DNA of 64,000 nucleotides, from assembly GCF_047675955.1 (NCBI RefSeq), contig NC_132925.1, positions 22,406,688-22,470,687 on the forward strand, given 5' to 3'. Both the position numbers and the translations under genes were made by a program. Each line of letters begins with the position of its first letter. Position 1 is the stretch's first letter. This DNA comes from Chlorocebus sabaeus. Taxonomy: Eukaryota; Chordata; Mammalia; Primates; Cercopithecidae. The notes beneath the pieces are model-generated. The model worked only from the letters and a program-made list of their open reading frames with translations. It searched no databases and was not told the origin of the DNA. Below are positions 10,801 through 21,730 of the stretch, one piece after another.

Positions 10801-12425
10801 AAGTTGAGTCCTTTTCTCTGAGGTCTTTACTGCCCTTCTTAGTGGTTACATTAATGATGCCTCATTCCCTTTAAGTGATTATGAGAATGGCAAAGAAAGC
10901 GAAGAGGCACAATTTAAAGATCTCTTGATTTCAACAGTATGCAAATAGTTTCATATATAATGGACTCCCTATGTATTGTCCTTTGTTCCCTGTACTCCAT
11001 GATTTGCTGCCCATTTATTTGTTTTAAAGTAAAATAAAGTGAACAGTGGATACTAAATGCAATTAGATCCTTACAAAATTAAGTTGCACAATGAAGAGAA
11101 TAAAAATAAAAATTTCCAGGCTTATGTTTATGTATTTGGTGAAATAATGTAACTAGAGCAGGGAATTCCTGCCCAATCAAGAAAATTTACAATTGCTTCA
11201 TGACCCAGCTTTTTAGATGGTTAGCATAGTTCAGACTAAAGCATTCACCTTTATCTCTCATGGACAATAGGTGCTAAATGATACAAGATCCAAATTCGCT
11301 TTTTCACAATCCAAATCCACTGAAATATTTGATTACCAAAGCTCCACTTAATTTTGTGTTGATGGGAAACAGAAGAGGAAGATGAAGCTTTTCAGAACAA
11401 AAATCCATCTGCCACCAATAATAGCCTTTGTGTTTAAACAGCGGTCGGTGACAACATGACTTTTTCTCTATATATGAGGTTTGTATTTTAGCTTGTTGGG
11501 AAGAATGGCATTTAAAAATTAACATATTATCAGAACATGATGCAGTGAAATTAAATTATATGGACTTCGTTAGGAGATAAGAGAAAAATATATGTTCAGT
11601 GTAGGACCTCTAAACCTTGATCACATCCTGTGTATCAAATAGAAATGAATAGATTTTGGTGATATTTAGCTTTGTAGTAATAATGACTGGAAATGGTAAC
11701 ATCAATAACTTATTGCTGTATAAACCGCATTAGAAAAAAAATCTCTTTGAGACAATATTACTTTGGCTGTTATTCAAATGAGCAGGAACAAATGAGGCAT
11801 TTATGCAGTGATTTTTTTTCTTACTCAAATCAAGCTAAATTTCATTAAGAAATGACTCCACCAAAATTAGCTTTCTACAATTAAAAATAACAGATTAAAG
11901 ATAATTTATTTGGCAAAAATATATTCTATTTTCACTTATACATTGTATGAAACAAAAATAAGTTTTCTGTTAACGCTCCTTCACTTATAACAGAAGCAAA
12001 TTACATCTAATTAATGGAAATTTTTTTTGTTCCAAGGAGTTTCAACTGTCAAACAAGGAAGTAGAAAAGTGAAACCTAAATCTGTTTGATTAAAAGAAAA
12101 AAAAAGAATTTCCTCCCCATCTTATGATGCTCATCCCATATACATTTTTTTTTCCCACTATAACTGCAATTTGGTTCTCAGTTGCTTACAAGTCAATTAG
12201 AGAAACTTTGCTATGTTGCTTTAAACCAAATACAGGGACTGAGCGATTCAGTGGATTAAATCAAGGACAGGAAACTGGGTAATTGCAGTACTAATCTCAG
12301 CTTTGCCTAATTATCCATGACCTCTTGGCAGTGATAGTGCCCCTTGTGGGTTTGTGAGGAGTGTTCCTGTACCTTAGTGTTTAGCAGGAGCTGCTTAGAA
12401 AACAATGAATATCCTTTTCCCAATT
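7860..12425. other. 4.6-kb repeat-poor unique interval
   Basis: I could place no Alu, L1, LTR, MIR or L2 here, which is unusual beside such repeat-dense DNA. Several reverse-strand open frames of 60-112 codons (8380-8640, 9295-9489, 9553-9789, 9820-10020, 10329-10667) have no recognisable domain and no convincing paired splice sites. A pair of related 30-bp segments lies at 10234 and 10323. The interval could hold conserved non-coding elements; that is inference from the lack of repeats only. Confidence 0.5.
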
Positions 12426-12429
12426 GGAA

Positions 12430-13317
12430 TATCTGAATTTTATTAAATTATGTTGGCACTTTTGTTGTAATCATTTGATTTATATGTGTCGGCCTATTTT
12501 TAAACTCTGTATTCTTTTCCATTGATCTGTATTCCTGCCTTTATGCTAATACCACAGTCTTCATTATCATGTCTTTAAAATCCAATAAATCATCCAATTT
12601 TGTTCTTTCTCAAAATTATGTTGCCTATTCTAGGTTTTTATATTTCTAGATGAATTTTAGAATCAACTTGTCAATGTCTGCAAAATAAAAAACCTGTTGG
12701 GATTATGTTTCTGACTGTGTTGAATGTGTGGATCAGTTTGGCAAGAATGGCCATCTTAACAATATTGAGCTGATAACCCATGAACACGTTGTATTTTATT
12801 TTATTTAGATCTTTACTTTCACTCTGCAATGTTGTGAAGTTTTTATAGTAGGGTTTACAAATATCTTTTATCAAACTGACCCCTAAATTTTTGTATTTTG
12901 GATGATGTTGTTTTTAAATTTCAAATTTCAGTTATTTATTGCTGGTCTGTAGAATATAGTTGATTATTTTATATTGGACTTCTATATTGTAAACTCTAAA
13001 TTTACTTATTAATGTAGTACTTTTTCTGAGACTTTTAAAAAGGATTTTCCTTGTAGATAATCATACTGTCTATGAACAGAAACTTTTTTACTTCTTGGTT
13101 TTCAACATGCATGCTTTATTTTTTCTTGCCTTATTACATAGATAGGGCTTCCAATACAATAAAATGATGCCTTCGCTTTCGTTCCTAAACTGAAGAGAAA
13201 GGAGTTATTCTTCCACTATTAAGTTTCATGTTACTTAATAACCTTTTAGAAAATGTTCTTTATTAGATGAGAAAGTTCATTTCTACTTTTTCTTAATCAG
13301 TAGGTTTGAATTTAGTC
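12430..13317 (-). mobile_element. old L1M, ORF2 segment (part 1)
   Basis: On the plus strand this reads as antisense L1 ORF2: GTATTCTTTTCCATTGATCTG, TAATACCACAGTCTTCATTA, AGAATGGCCATCTTAACAAT, and the run about 'clay-like' CTATGAACAGAAAC. It is heavily substituted and indel-laden, with only short fragments open. It is interrupted at 13318 by an LTR, after which the L1 resumes in register. Confidence 0.9.
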
Positions 13318-13691
13318 TGATATGGTTGGACTCTGTGGTCCCACCCAAATCTCACCTTAAATTGTTATTTCCATAATCCCCACGTGTCAAGGGTTGGACC
13401 AGGTGGAGGTAATTGAATCATGGTGGCAGCTCCCCCATGCTGTTCTCATTATGTTAGTGAGTTCTCACAAGATCTGATGCTTTTATAAAGGGCTCTTCCA
13501 CTTTGGCTGGGCAATTCTCCCTGCTGCCTTGGGAAGAAGATGCCTTGCTTCCCCTTTGCTTTCTGCCATGATTGTCAGTTTCCTGAGACCTCCCCAGCCA
13601 TGCTGAACCGTGAGTCAATTAAACCTCTTTACTTTATAAATTACACAGTCTCGGGCAGTACTTTAGAGTAGTGTGAAAATGAACTAATACA
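13318..13691 (+). mobile_element. MST-type MaLR solo LTR inserted in L1M
   Basis: It begins TGATATGGTT and ends AACTAATACA, with the MaLR landmarks CCATAATCCCCACGTGTCAAG, AATTGAATCATGG and CTTTATAAATTACACAG. AGTC precedes the LTR (13314-13317) and follows it (13692-13695), consistent with a short target duplication. There is no internal region, so it is a recombined solo LTR. It splits an L1 whose two parts continue across it. Confidence 0.93.
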
Positions 13692-14645
13692 AGTCAAATG
13701 CTTTTTCTGGATCTTTTGAAATTATCATATGATATATCTTTTTCTCTAAGTATGACAAATTATATTAAATAATTTTTAAGATGTAAAACCAATTTGCATT
13801 CTTTGTCATGGTGTATTGTCCTTTTTATATATACTGCTGAAATTGATTTTCTACTACTTTTGAGAATTTTTATGTCTTCGTTATGACACAAAAGTTTTCT
13901 TTTCTTATATTATCTCTTAAAGCTTTGGTATAAGGTAATGCTGACTTCATAAAATGATGTGGGATTTTTCTCTGCCTGTCTTTAAAACAAAAATTTGGGT
14001 AAAATCAGTATGATTTTTTTCTTAAGTTTCCCATTTAAGTTATCAAATGTACTATCATAAAATTGTTCATATTATCTTGTTATCTATTTAATATCTATAA
14101 GAGTGAAAGAGATATCTGTGTTTTTATTCTTGATAATTGGTCATTTGTGGCTTTTTCCCTTAACTCTGTGAGTTTATCAGTTTTATTATTATTTGCCAAG
14201 AACAAACTTTTCACCTTTAAAATTTTCTATTATTTTTGCTTTCTGTTAATTTGAGTTCTGTTCTTATCTTTGTTTCTTTCCTCTCATTTATGAATTTCAA
14301 TTTTTTTCTAGCATCTTAATATGAAATATTAGATCACTTAAAATCTTTTTATCTAATAGAGGAATTTAAAACTGTAAATTTTCTTCTAAATGCTGACATA
14401 GGTGATATGTTTTCATTATCCTTCAGTTTGAAGTTTTCTCTAATTTCCTTTGTAATTTCTGCTTTGGTTTATGGGTTATTTAGAAGTGTATAACTTAAGT
14501 TCCAAGTAATTTGGAATTATTTTCTATATATCTTATTGTTTTGATTAAGTATCTCATTTTAATGGTCAGGGAACATATTTGATGACTTAAATCTTTTGAA
14601 ATATATTCAGAAATGTTTTATTGTCCAACATTTGAGTCTTCCTGG
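13692..14645 (-). mobile_element. old L1M, ORF2 segment (part 2)
   Basis: This continues the L1 ORF2 antisense text (AAATGCTTTTTCTGGATCTTTTG, GGTAATGCTGACTTCATAAAATGA, TTTATGGGTTATTTAGAAGTG). The join of the two halves at the LTR matches what is expected from one L1 copy. Confidence 0.9.
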
Positions 14646-15009
14646 TGAGTGTGAGTGTTTGCAGCTCTCCAAAATTCATATGCTGAAATCCTAACTCTTA
14701 GTGTGATGGTATTTGGAGGTGGGGCCTTTGGGAGGTGATAATTAGGTCATGAGGACGGAGAGTCCACTAGTGGAATGAGTGCCTTAAAAATAGTTCCCAG
14801 AGAGCTCCCTTGCCCCTTCTGCCATGTGAGGGGAGAAAGAGAAGATGGTGCTCTATCAACTAACAAGTGGGCTCTTGCCAGACACAGAATTTGCTGGCAC
14901 TTTGATCTTGGACTTCATAGCCTCCATTAGTGCCCAAAGTAAATTTCTGTTGCTCATAAGCCACAAAGTCTGTGGTAATCTGCTATAGCAGTCCAAACAG
15001 ACTAAGACA
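14646..15009 (+). mobile_element. MLT1A-type MaLR solo LTR
   Basis: Landmarks in order: AAAATTCATATGCTGAAATCC, GGAGGTGGGGCCTTTGGGAG, CATGTGAGGGGAG, TTTGATCTTGGACTTC, AATTTCTGTTGCTCATAAGCC and the terminal CAGACTAAGACA. This is the MLT1A-like pattern. I could not find a clean 5-bp target duplication, so the left end is approximate. It is the second LTR in the same L1M. Confidence 0.88.
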
Positions 15010-15304
15010 GTTATATATTAAGGAATTTATGGCAAAAAAAGGTAGTATTTTATATTTACTTCTTTACCATTTATAGTGGTATTGCTTTCTTCCTATTGAT
15101 TTGAGTTTTTTCCTGGCATTGTTTTCCTTCATTCTGGAGAATATACTTTTATACATGTATTTTTTATATATTATAATGTGAAATATAAAAATATAATTTC
15201 TATAATATATTAATATTTAATTTTATATAATATAAATATTTTACACATAAATGTAAAATATATAGATATAAATATATTTTACATTTATATATTTACATAT
15301 ATAT
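15010..15304 (-). mobile_element. L1M remnant and AT-rich tract
   Basis: The first about 130 bp resemble antisense L1 (TCTTCCTATTGATTTGAG, CATTCTGGAGAATATAC). From about 15150 the sequence turns into almost pure A/T with TATA and ATAT runs and holds nothing recognisable. Confidence 0.5.
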
Positions 15305-15601
15305 TTTGTTTTTGTTTTTGAGATGGAGTTTTGCTCTTGTTACCCAGGCTGGAGTGCAATTGTATAATCTTGGCTCACTGCAACCTTTGCCTCCTGGATT
15401 CAAGTGATCCTCCTGCCTCAGTCTACCAAGTACCTGGGATTACAGCCATGTGCCTCCATGCCTGGCTAATTTTTTGTTTTTAGTAGAGATGGAGTTTCAC
15501 CATGTTAGTCAGGCTGGTCTCCAACTCCTGACCTCAGGTGATCCACCCACCTCAGCCTCCCAAAGTGCTGGGATTACAGGCATGAGCCACTGTGCCCAGT
15601 C
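15305..15601 (-). mobile_element. Alu SINE, full length, antisense
   Basis: It starts on the plus strand with TTTG repeats and GAGATGGAG (the reverse of an Alu tail and right end), and ends with GAGCCACTGTGCCCAG. Both arms are present. It sits at the AT-rich stretch inside the L1M, so the target duplication cannot be read clearly. Confidence 0.95.
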
Positions 15602-17395
15602 CTTTTATATTTCTTATTGTAAAGTCCTGCTGATAATAGATTTAATTTATGTTGACATGTATTTATTCCATTATTGTTTCTGAAGGGTATTTTCACTGGA
15701 TACAGAATTCTGAATTGATAGTGCTATTTTTTCCTCTGAGTGTTTAAAAAATATCCTCCCATTATCTTCTGATTTTCATATTTCTTTTGAAAAATGAGCT
15801 ATAATTTGTATCATTGTCAGCTGTCAAGTACATTGGTTTCCCTCTGCATGCAGGTAATGTTTCTCTTTCTCTGTTTTCAAGAGTTTGTATTGGCTTTTTA
15901 GTAGTTTGATTATGATGTATGTGGGTATTTTCTTTGTATTTATTCTATTTTGCATTTGCTGAACTTATAGGTCTGTAAGTCAATGTTTGTTTTTTCCATC
16001 AAAATTGGGAATAATTTGGTCACTATTTCCTCAGACACTTTTTCCTACATTCACAATCTCTTCCACTGCTGGGATTCGAATTACATACCTTCTAGACCAT
16101 ATGTAAATATTACTCAAAGGTAAATATTGCTCTGTTCAGTTTTCTTCAATCTTTTTCTTACTGTTTTTGAGACTGGATAATGTATATCGATCTATTATCA
16201 AATTTTCTAAGTCCTTCTTCAAGATCTCCCATCTGCTGAGATCAAGGAATTTTTTTTTTCAAGTTTCATTTACTTTCAGTTTTAGAATTTCCATTTGCTC
16301 CTTTAATTTTTTGGTTTTAAATTTCCTTTTTGTTGCAAAGGATCCTTTTCAGTATACTAATTCATGTTATATATTTCTGTAATTCTTTGAACATCTTGTC
16401 CTTGAATTCTTAGAAGGTATTTATAATAGCTCCTTTAGCATCTTTGTTAAAGTTGACATTATGCCTATTACAGGGTTGATTTCTATTAACTGCTTTATTG
16501 CATTAGTGTCACATTTTCCTATTTCTTTGAATATCTCACAGATAATTACTGTATACTGCACATTTTGGATAATGCATTGTAAAGAATATAAATTATTCTG
16601 TCTTACTCTAAGTGTCCCAGTGTTCATTCTAGCAAAAAAGGTAATCATTTGTTAAATAACTTGAATTTGTGTAAACATGGTTTTCACTTGGTTAGTGTAG
16701 ATATGACAACAGTGTAACATGTTTCCCAGGTCACTCCAACTTGCCAGAATTTAAATTCTTCCAAATTACTTATCTCCTGAAACTTTTGACATGGCTTAGA
16801 TTTTGGTTTTATTGGGCAGGTCTAGAGTAGTCTGTCTTAAACCTTGCAGTGTCTCAGCTTAATTTCCAGGGTTCTCGAAGTGTTTAAGAGACTGTCTGGG
16901 CCAGACTCCATCTTCTAGCAATATTCAGTCTCTTATATCAAGCTCTGAAGCATACAGCAGCTATTGTCTGTTAAGTTTGATGAGATCTCAGCTTGCACAT
17001 GTGCAACTCATGCCTTAATGAAACACTTGCCTGGAACCCCCAAACAGACTTTTGCCCATCCTCTGTACAGTTTCTTCCTCCTGATGCTCTGAAGCTCCTA
17101 CTAAGGTGAAGAGGTAAAAATCAGGGTGTAGGGTCGCTGAAGCAGTTGTTATATTCTCTCTGGACTCCAGCTCACTGTGCATTGGTCATGAAACTGTCAC
17201 TAGGCAGAAAATTGGGGTTATCATAGGACTTATCTCATGGGCTTTCCCTTTCCTCAAGGTTTGCAGTATTGCACTTCATGTTATCCAATCTAAAAATAGT
17301 GGCCTCATACATTTTGTCCAGCTTTATAATTATTAATATTAGAGGGATTGACTGGTATTAGTTATATCATCATATTTGGATGCAAAATTCTTCTG
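15602..17395 (-). mobile_element. L1M 5' region, antisense
   Basis: Landmarks of the 5' portion of old L1M elements appear in antisense: GGATACAGAATTCTGAATTG, ATTTCTTTTGAAAAATGAGC, TTGATTATGATGTATGTGGG, TTCCATTTGCTCC, TTGGATAATGCATTGTA and TTTTGTCCAGCTTTATAAT. No long open frame survives. With 12430-14645 it forms one long reverse-strand L1M-type composite, although a missing stretch between the ORF2 part and this part means either an internal deletion or two elements. Confidence 0.75.
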
Positions 17396-17672
17396 CTTAA
17401 TTTTTAAAAACAGTGTAGTATTCAAGCCCAAATCTCAAGATATATTTTAAAATCTCGTTTTCCTCACTCTAATAACTGTGTTTATCTCAGATATGTTATT
17501 TTCTCTGTTAAAGTTGTTTTCCTCTTTCATGGCATTGCTGTTTCTCAAATTTATGATTCTTGATTGGATGCTCATATCAATGAAAATCATAACAAGACAC
17601 CTATAGCATGGCTAAAATCAGAGGAGAATTAATTTACAAAGATGTGGGAGTAGGGAAATGTCAGGATTATTT

Positions 17673-17687
17673 TGTTTAGTCTAAACA
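17673..17687. repeat. inverted repeat TGTTTA-N3-TAAACA (1)
   Basis: Two FOX-core-like hexamers face each other across three bases, in fact with 7-bp arms around one central base. A second site with the same arms and spacing is at 18121-18135. Binding is not shown by sequence alone. Confidence 0.6.
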
Positions 17688-17791
17688 GAACAAGTCAGTC
17701 TCCATAATGATACCTGTAAGACATTAAATATGGGAATTATTGCCTACATTTTCTGCCAGGCATAGCAAAGAAGAATTGGATCAGTATTTAT

Positions 17792-17908
17792 AGACAAAAA
17801 GAGAGAGAAAGGGACAGACAGACAGGCAGACAGACATGGAGAGAGACAGAGATAAAGAAAAAGATGAAGAAGATAGAGAGATACAGAGACAGAAAGATAG
17901 AAAAAAAA
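17792..17908. repeat. purine-rich (CAGA/GA)n low-complexity tract
   Basis: About 115 bp dominated by GA, GACA and GATA units with few pyrimidines on the plus strand. The reverse-strand open frame over it is only the translation of this tract. Confidence 0.9.
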
Positions 17909-17995
17909 CTGATTATGTTTAACAGTCTGGCTTTAATTGTTCTAGCATCCATGTATTTCTTGCTATTTGATTGTTCAGTGCCATTGCTGGTGTTA

Positions 17996-18076
17996 ACCAA
18001 CAAATTCTCCTCTTTTCCCTTTAGTTAGTTTAATCTGGTTCCTATCACCAGACAGAAAAAGAATCCTAATGAATAC
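17996..18076 (+). mobile_element. MLT1-type LTR 3' end fragment
   Basis: ACAAATTCTCCTCTTTTCCC, TTAATCTGGTTCCTATCACC and GAATCCTAATGAATAC follow the typical 3' end of ancient MaLR/ERV-L LTRs (polyadenylation region, 'CTGGTT..CTGTCAC', 'TCCTGACTAATAC'). Old and diverged; family assignment is tentative. Confidence 0.55.
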
Positions 18077-18120
18077 TGCCAAAAAATGATGGAGAAAATG
18101 AAAGCTGATTCAAGATAATT

Positions 18121-18135
18121 TGTTTAATGTAAACA
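18121..18135. repeat. inverted repeat TGTTTA-N3-TAAACA (2)
   Basis: Same arms and spacing as 17673-17687, and the following bases CAGARCAA are also shared, 448 bp away in the same orientation. Confidence 0.6.
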
Positions 18136-18191
18136 GAGCAACCTAAATTTTGCTAGTTAGATTAAATTTTTTAAAGGACTTACACCCCTGG

Positions 18192-18219
18192 TTCTTACCA
18201 TTTCACTTAATGGTAAGAA
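18192..18219. repeat. perfect 11-bp inverted repeat, 6-nt loop
   Basis: Arms TTCTTACCATT and AATGGTAAGAA around the loop TCACTT. No U-run follows and the flanks do not extend the stem, so it is a short hairpin or cruciform candidate, not a bacterial-type terminator. Confidence 0.9.
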
Positions 18220-19584
18220 GATTAAGAAAGTCTTTTACATTTTTAAATGTTTTCCTATACCCACCAAAAAGGAAATGATATCTGGATGTTTGTATGATAT
18301 AAGTCCCACCTTGCCGATTTTGTTTCCTTTGTATTTTTTAGATTTTAGTTAATCAACTTAATTGGAATGAAAGGTATTGTTAGATATGCTAGTTTACCAA
18401 CTAAGCTTTCACTGGATATTTTACATCATGTGTACTATGGTCCAAGGCTTGGGTTGATTAAAATCTTCAAATATTTCACATGCTTTAGATACTTATTTTT
18501 AAAATGACTTCACTAATAATCTTAGGCAAATGTCAATGTCTCAGTTATTTTAAAAATATCAATTTTATCACTACTTATGGAATAAAGGAGTTGAGGTGGT
18601 TAATGATTACCAAATCCATCACTACTAATAGAACAAAGGACTTGCTACTTTCTTTTCAGCAGTTGAAAGTGGTTAATTATTACATTACCTATCTTCATAC
18701 AAAATAATTAAAACTTGGAGCAGAAGCTGCCACATAAACCACTGAACAGCTTCCACTGAATTTTGAAAGGAATTATGGTTTTTAACATAAGAAAAGCATA
18801 GCCTATTTAAGTTTAACACTTACTAATTAGTTATGTTTAAATAAAAACTTACACAAGTTAAAGCCATAAATGTAATGCTATGTTCTTTTTAAATTTTTAT
18901 TTATATTGTTTATATTAACAGGATATGGTAATGAGATGAAAGGATGTATTAAATAAGACAGAGCCAAATTTTATAGCTTGGCTAGGGGAAGGAAAACGCT
19001 AGAGTTTTTAAAATAAGACTTACAATGAATGTTTATGGAACTGGATTCAGGCAAGGCTGTCAAGTAACTGTATGCCTTTAACTCATCAAAGGGAAATAAA
19101 TAATTGTATCCATCCTGGTGAAAAACTAGCTAATCCGAAAGTATTTTCAAATCATTTATTACTCATGAATTTAATCAGAAAATTGGTATATATTGGGGTT
19201 TCTGGTGGCTAATTTGTGTCTCAGATAGTTTGGGGGGTAAGCAGGGAACTTGAGACTCTACATCAGTAGGGAAACAAGTATAGTTTCAAAACGTTAAGCT
19301 TTGGGGATTATGTGAGATGTGCAGCTGATACACCCATGTTTCCCAGCAGGATGTCCTCCTTCTTGAAGACATTTTTATTCCTTCCTGTTTTGTCACACAT
19401 TATTGACCACTGAGAACAAAAGCATCTCTCTGAAAGACATGCATTTAGGAAGTGTCTACGTAAAGCAAGTTCATCCAAGCATATTGTACTATTTGCTCCC
19501 AAGACAATTTTTTCCACTTTGTTTTGATTATCTGGCTTCACTTGCTGTCAGCTTCAGTGCTGGATTTTTGGTTGCCTTGTACAA

Positions 19585-19587
<3 letters not shown>

Positions 19588-19617
<30 letters not shown>
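19588..19617. repeat. (TG)15 microsatellite
   Basis: Fifteen uninterrupted TG units. Confidence 0.98.
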
Positions 19618-19619
<2 letters not shown>

Positions 19620-21464
19620 ATGGGGTATGTGGAAGGTAGTGTCGAGATGAGAAAAGAGTGATTACAGGATAATAAACTACATTTTATTGAGGAGGTATAA
19701 AGTGCCAAATCCTAGGGTAGTTTCACAGTTGCTATTACCTTCTCTCATCAAGTCATGACTAACCAAAGCCAGAAAGTTTTCCACCTGAGCACAAGCTACC
19801 TCATACTCAAGCAACCCTATGTCTTTCTACCATTCACCACAGTCATTCGTTACTGGACCTCATCAGTCTTTACCTTAGTGTGGGTGGACAAAGGCTGCAA
19901 ATCTGCCTTGCATAGTTGCCTTTCTTTTGGGGGCAACCTTTGAGAATAGGCTTCAATTTAAACCTGGAAACTTCACAGTATGAATCAGTTATGAACGGGA
20001 TCTTCATCTCCAGTCTTTCTGTGTTGTTAGAATTTGGCTTCCATAGTTTTCTGATGTAAGTCTCAGAGGCTTACCGGGGGTTTAGCAAGACCTTTGATAA
20101 CTAGTGCTTTTTAAGGGCATTGGAACTACAACTTTTTTTTTTTTTTTTTTTTTTTTTTGTTCTTATAAGTGACCACTAGATGGGCTTCCACCCCTATTAG
20201 GAGTTAGAAGTAACAAATGAACCAGTCATTAAATGACTCAATGAGCCATTTGGCTCTGAGCTCAAATGACTTGACTATGATTTTTGCAGAAAAGAGGGAG
20301 TGAAAACCAGATTCAGGTCAATAGTTAAAACTTCAAAGGATAATGTCATGGTAAGACTGGAAGGGATCCTGAAATTCAGGAAGAGGCTCTGAGAGTTTAA
20401 ACCACCTTAGTTCTGAATCATATTATTGGTGCTATTCAGAAAAAGGCCTCTCTCATCTTCGTACTCGTCTATCACAAATTCATCATGGGACAGTCTTGCT
20501 TGTAAGACATAATTATCCCTTTTCTTCTTTTGTTTTCCTTCCTTTCTGCATTCTAACAATCAAGGCATGGCCGCTCTTCCTTGACTATGTTTATGTTATT
20601 TGTATGAGAGTTATCTCTGTATAACACAAGGCCACGTAGAGGTATTTGCTCTGGGCACTGTTATCCTCTCCTCAAGGGGATCTTGATTGCACCTCAGTTT
20701 ACCAGCTTGTCTCTCCTAGAAGCATGTGTTATTTATAATCATTCAATAGCATTTTTGATATTCTCCTGTGAGTGTGGCTCTATGCTATGACATGGGGTTA
20801 TATCAGTGGAGAATATGCCAGGGCTTTTCACCCCTTTCCTTATCACTTAGACATAGCTGGTCTGCTCCCTCACCAAGTAAAACCAACCTGCCTAAGGTAT
20901 TCAAAAAGGACTATTCTTTTCTTAATTTTTTCTATACACTTCTGCAAGCTCTCATTTCCCTTTCTAAATTTTCTAAAGCCCTGGTTCTTTACTTGGCTTT
21001 CAATATCTGTGACTGGCACCCTACTCTGTTTGCCAAAACTTCCCAACATTCTCTTTTTCTCTATCAACCTTGCTCTGCATGCTACCTTGATTGTGGTATT
21101 ACTGGCAATTTCTGGTTAAAATTTTCCTTCTGGTTAAAATTTTCTCTGTAGGAGAAAATGAAGAGTGACTATGTGTTGCTCAGAAGAAAGAGAAGGAACC
21201 AATATTTGCAATCATTTTGTGTCAAACACAGTAATAGGTACCTCCACTCATTTCATTTCATTTTGTAGCAGAAGTATATAAAATATACACTGCAAAGTGA
21301 AAGGCGCATAAAAGCATAAAGAGGTAACATAGAGTGGTTTACACTGTCTGGACAACAAGGGAGGATGGCTAGGTATTCTGTACCCTTGTTGTGTGTGGTG
21401 AGTGTTAACCTGGTGACACATGAATGTGTGGGTATAGAGTGCCTACTTGTCTTCTGATACCTCC
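19618..21464. other. mostly unique DNA
   Basis: No gene recognised. Overlapping plus-strand open frames of 115-127 codons at 20768-21151 are in two phases at once, which points to chance stop-poor sequence rather than to coding. Around 20740-20850 there is a weak likeness to the ancient repeat seen at 6490-6630. Confidence 0.5.
20133..20158. repeat. T26 homopolymer
   Basis: A 26-base uninterrupted T-run with no Alu or L1 body next to it. On the reverse strand it would be a poly(A) tail, but the sequence that would precede that tail was not recognised. Confidence 0.95.
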
Positions 21465-21730
21465 AGTCCATTCTACACATGGAAGCCAGAGAATATCAAC
21501 CCTCAGTGACCTCCCACTAGACTTAGTCTCTCACATTTTTCTAATGGTGGATAGGGATATAGATTTGGCGTATCCTTCCAAAATTATTTCTGGCCACCCT
21601 TCATCCACTTACTTCACTCCAACCGTATTGGCCTTCTGGATTCTCAAAACTACCAGGTGTTTTTCAGCCTGCGTCTTTACACATGCCTCTGTTCAGGGTG
21701 TCCTCCCCTCACCCTTCCTCAAAGGAATAG
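21465..21730 (+). mobile_element. L2 LINE 3' region
   Basis: GTCCATTCTACACATGG, TCACTCCAACCGTATTGGCC and CTTTACACATGCCTCTGTTC followed by TCCTCCCCTCACCCTTCCTC match the order of the L2 3' part in sense. The open frame of 129 codons at 21424-21813 lies on this repeat and is not a gene. Confidence 0.75.

Larger units (their letters stand above)
17396..17995. other. unique DNA, possibly LTR-derived, with purine-rich tract
   Basis: I recognise no element with certainty. Because 17996-18076 looks like the last part of an MLT1-type LTR, some of this stretch may be its diverged 5' part. Confidence 0.4.
18077..19587. other. unique non-coding DNA
   Basis: Nothing recognisable as a gene or repeat, apart from the short inverted repeats listed at 18121-18135 and 18192-18219. 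Confidence 0.5.

Noticed and set aside
17788..18003. Reverse-strand frame rich in S, L and F as a membrane protein
   Set aside because: It translates the purine-rich tract read in reverse and has no other support.
20768..21151. Two overlapping plus-strand frames of 115 and 127 codons
   Set aside because: Both phases are open over the same bases, which points to a stop-poor stretch and not to a gene. No homology recognised.
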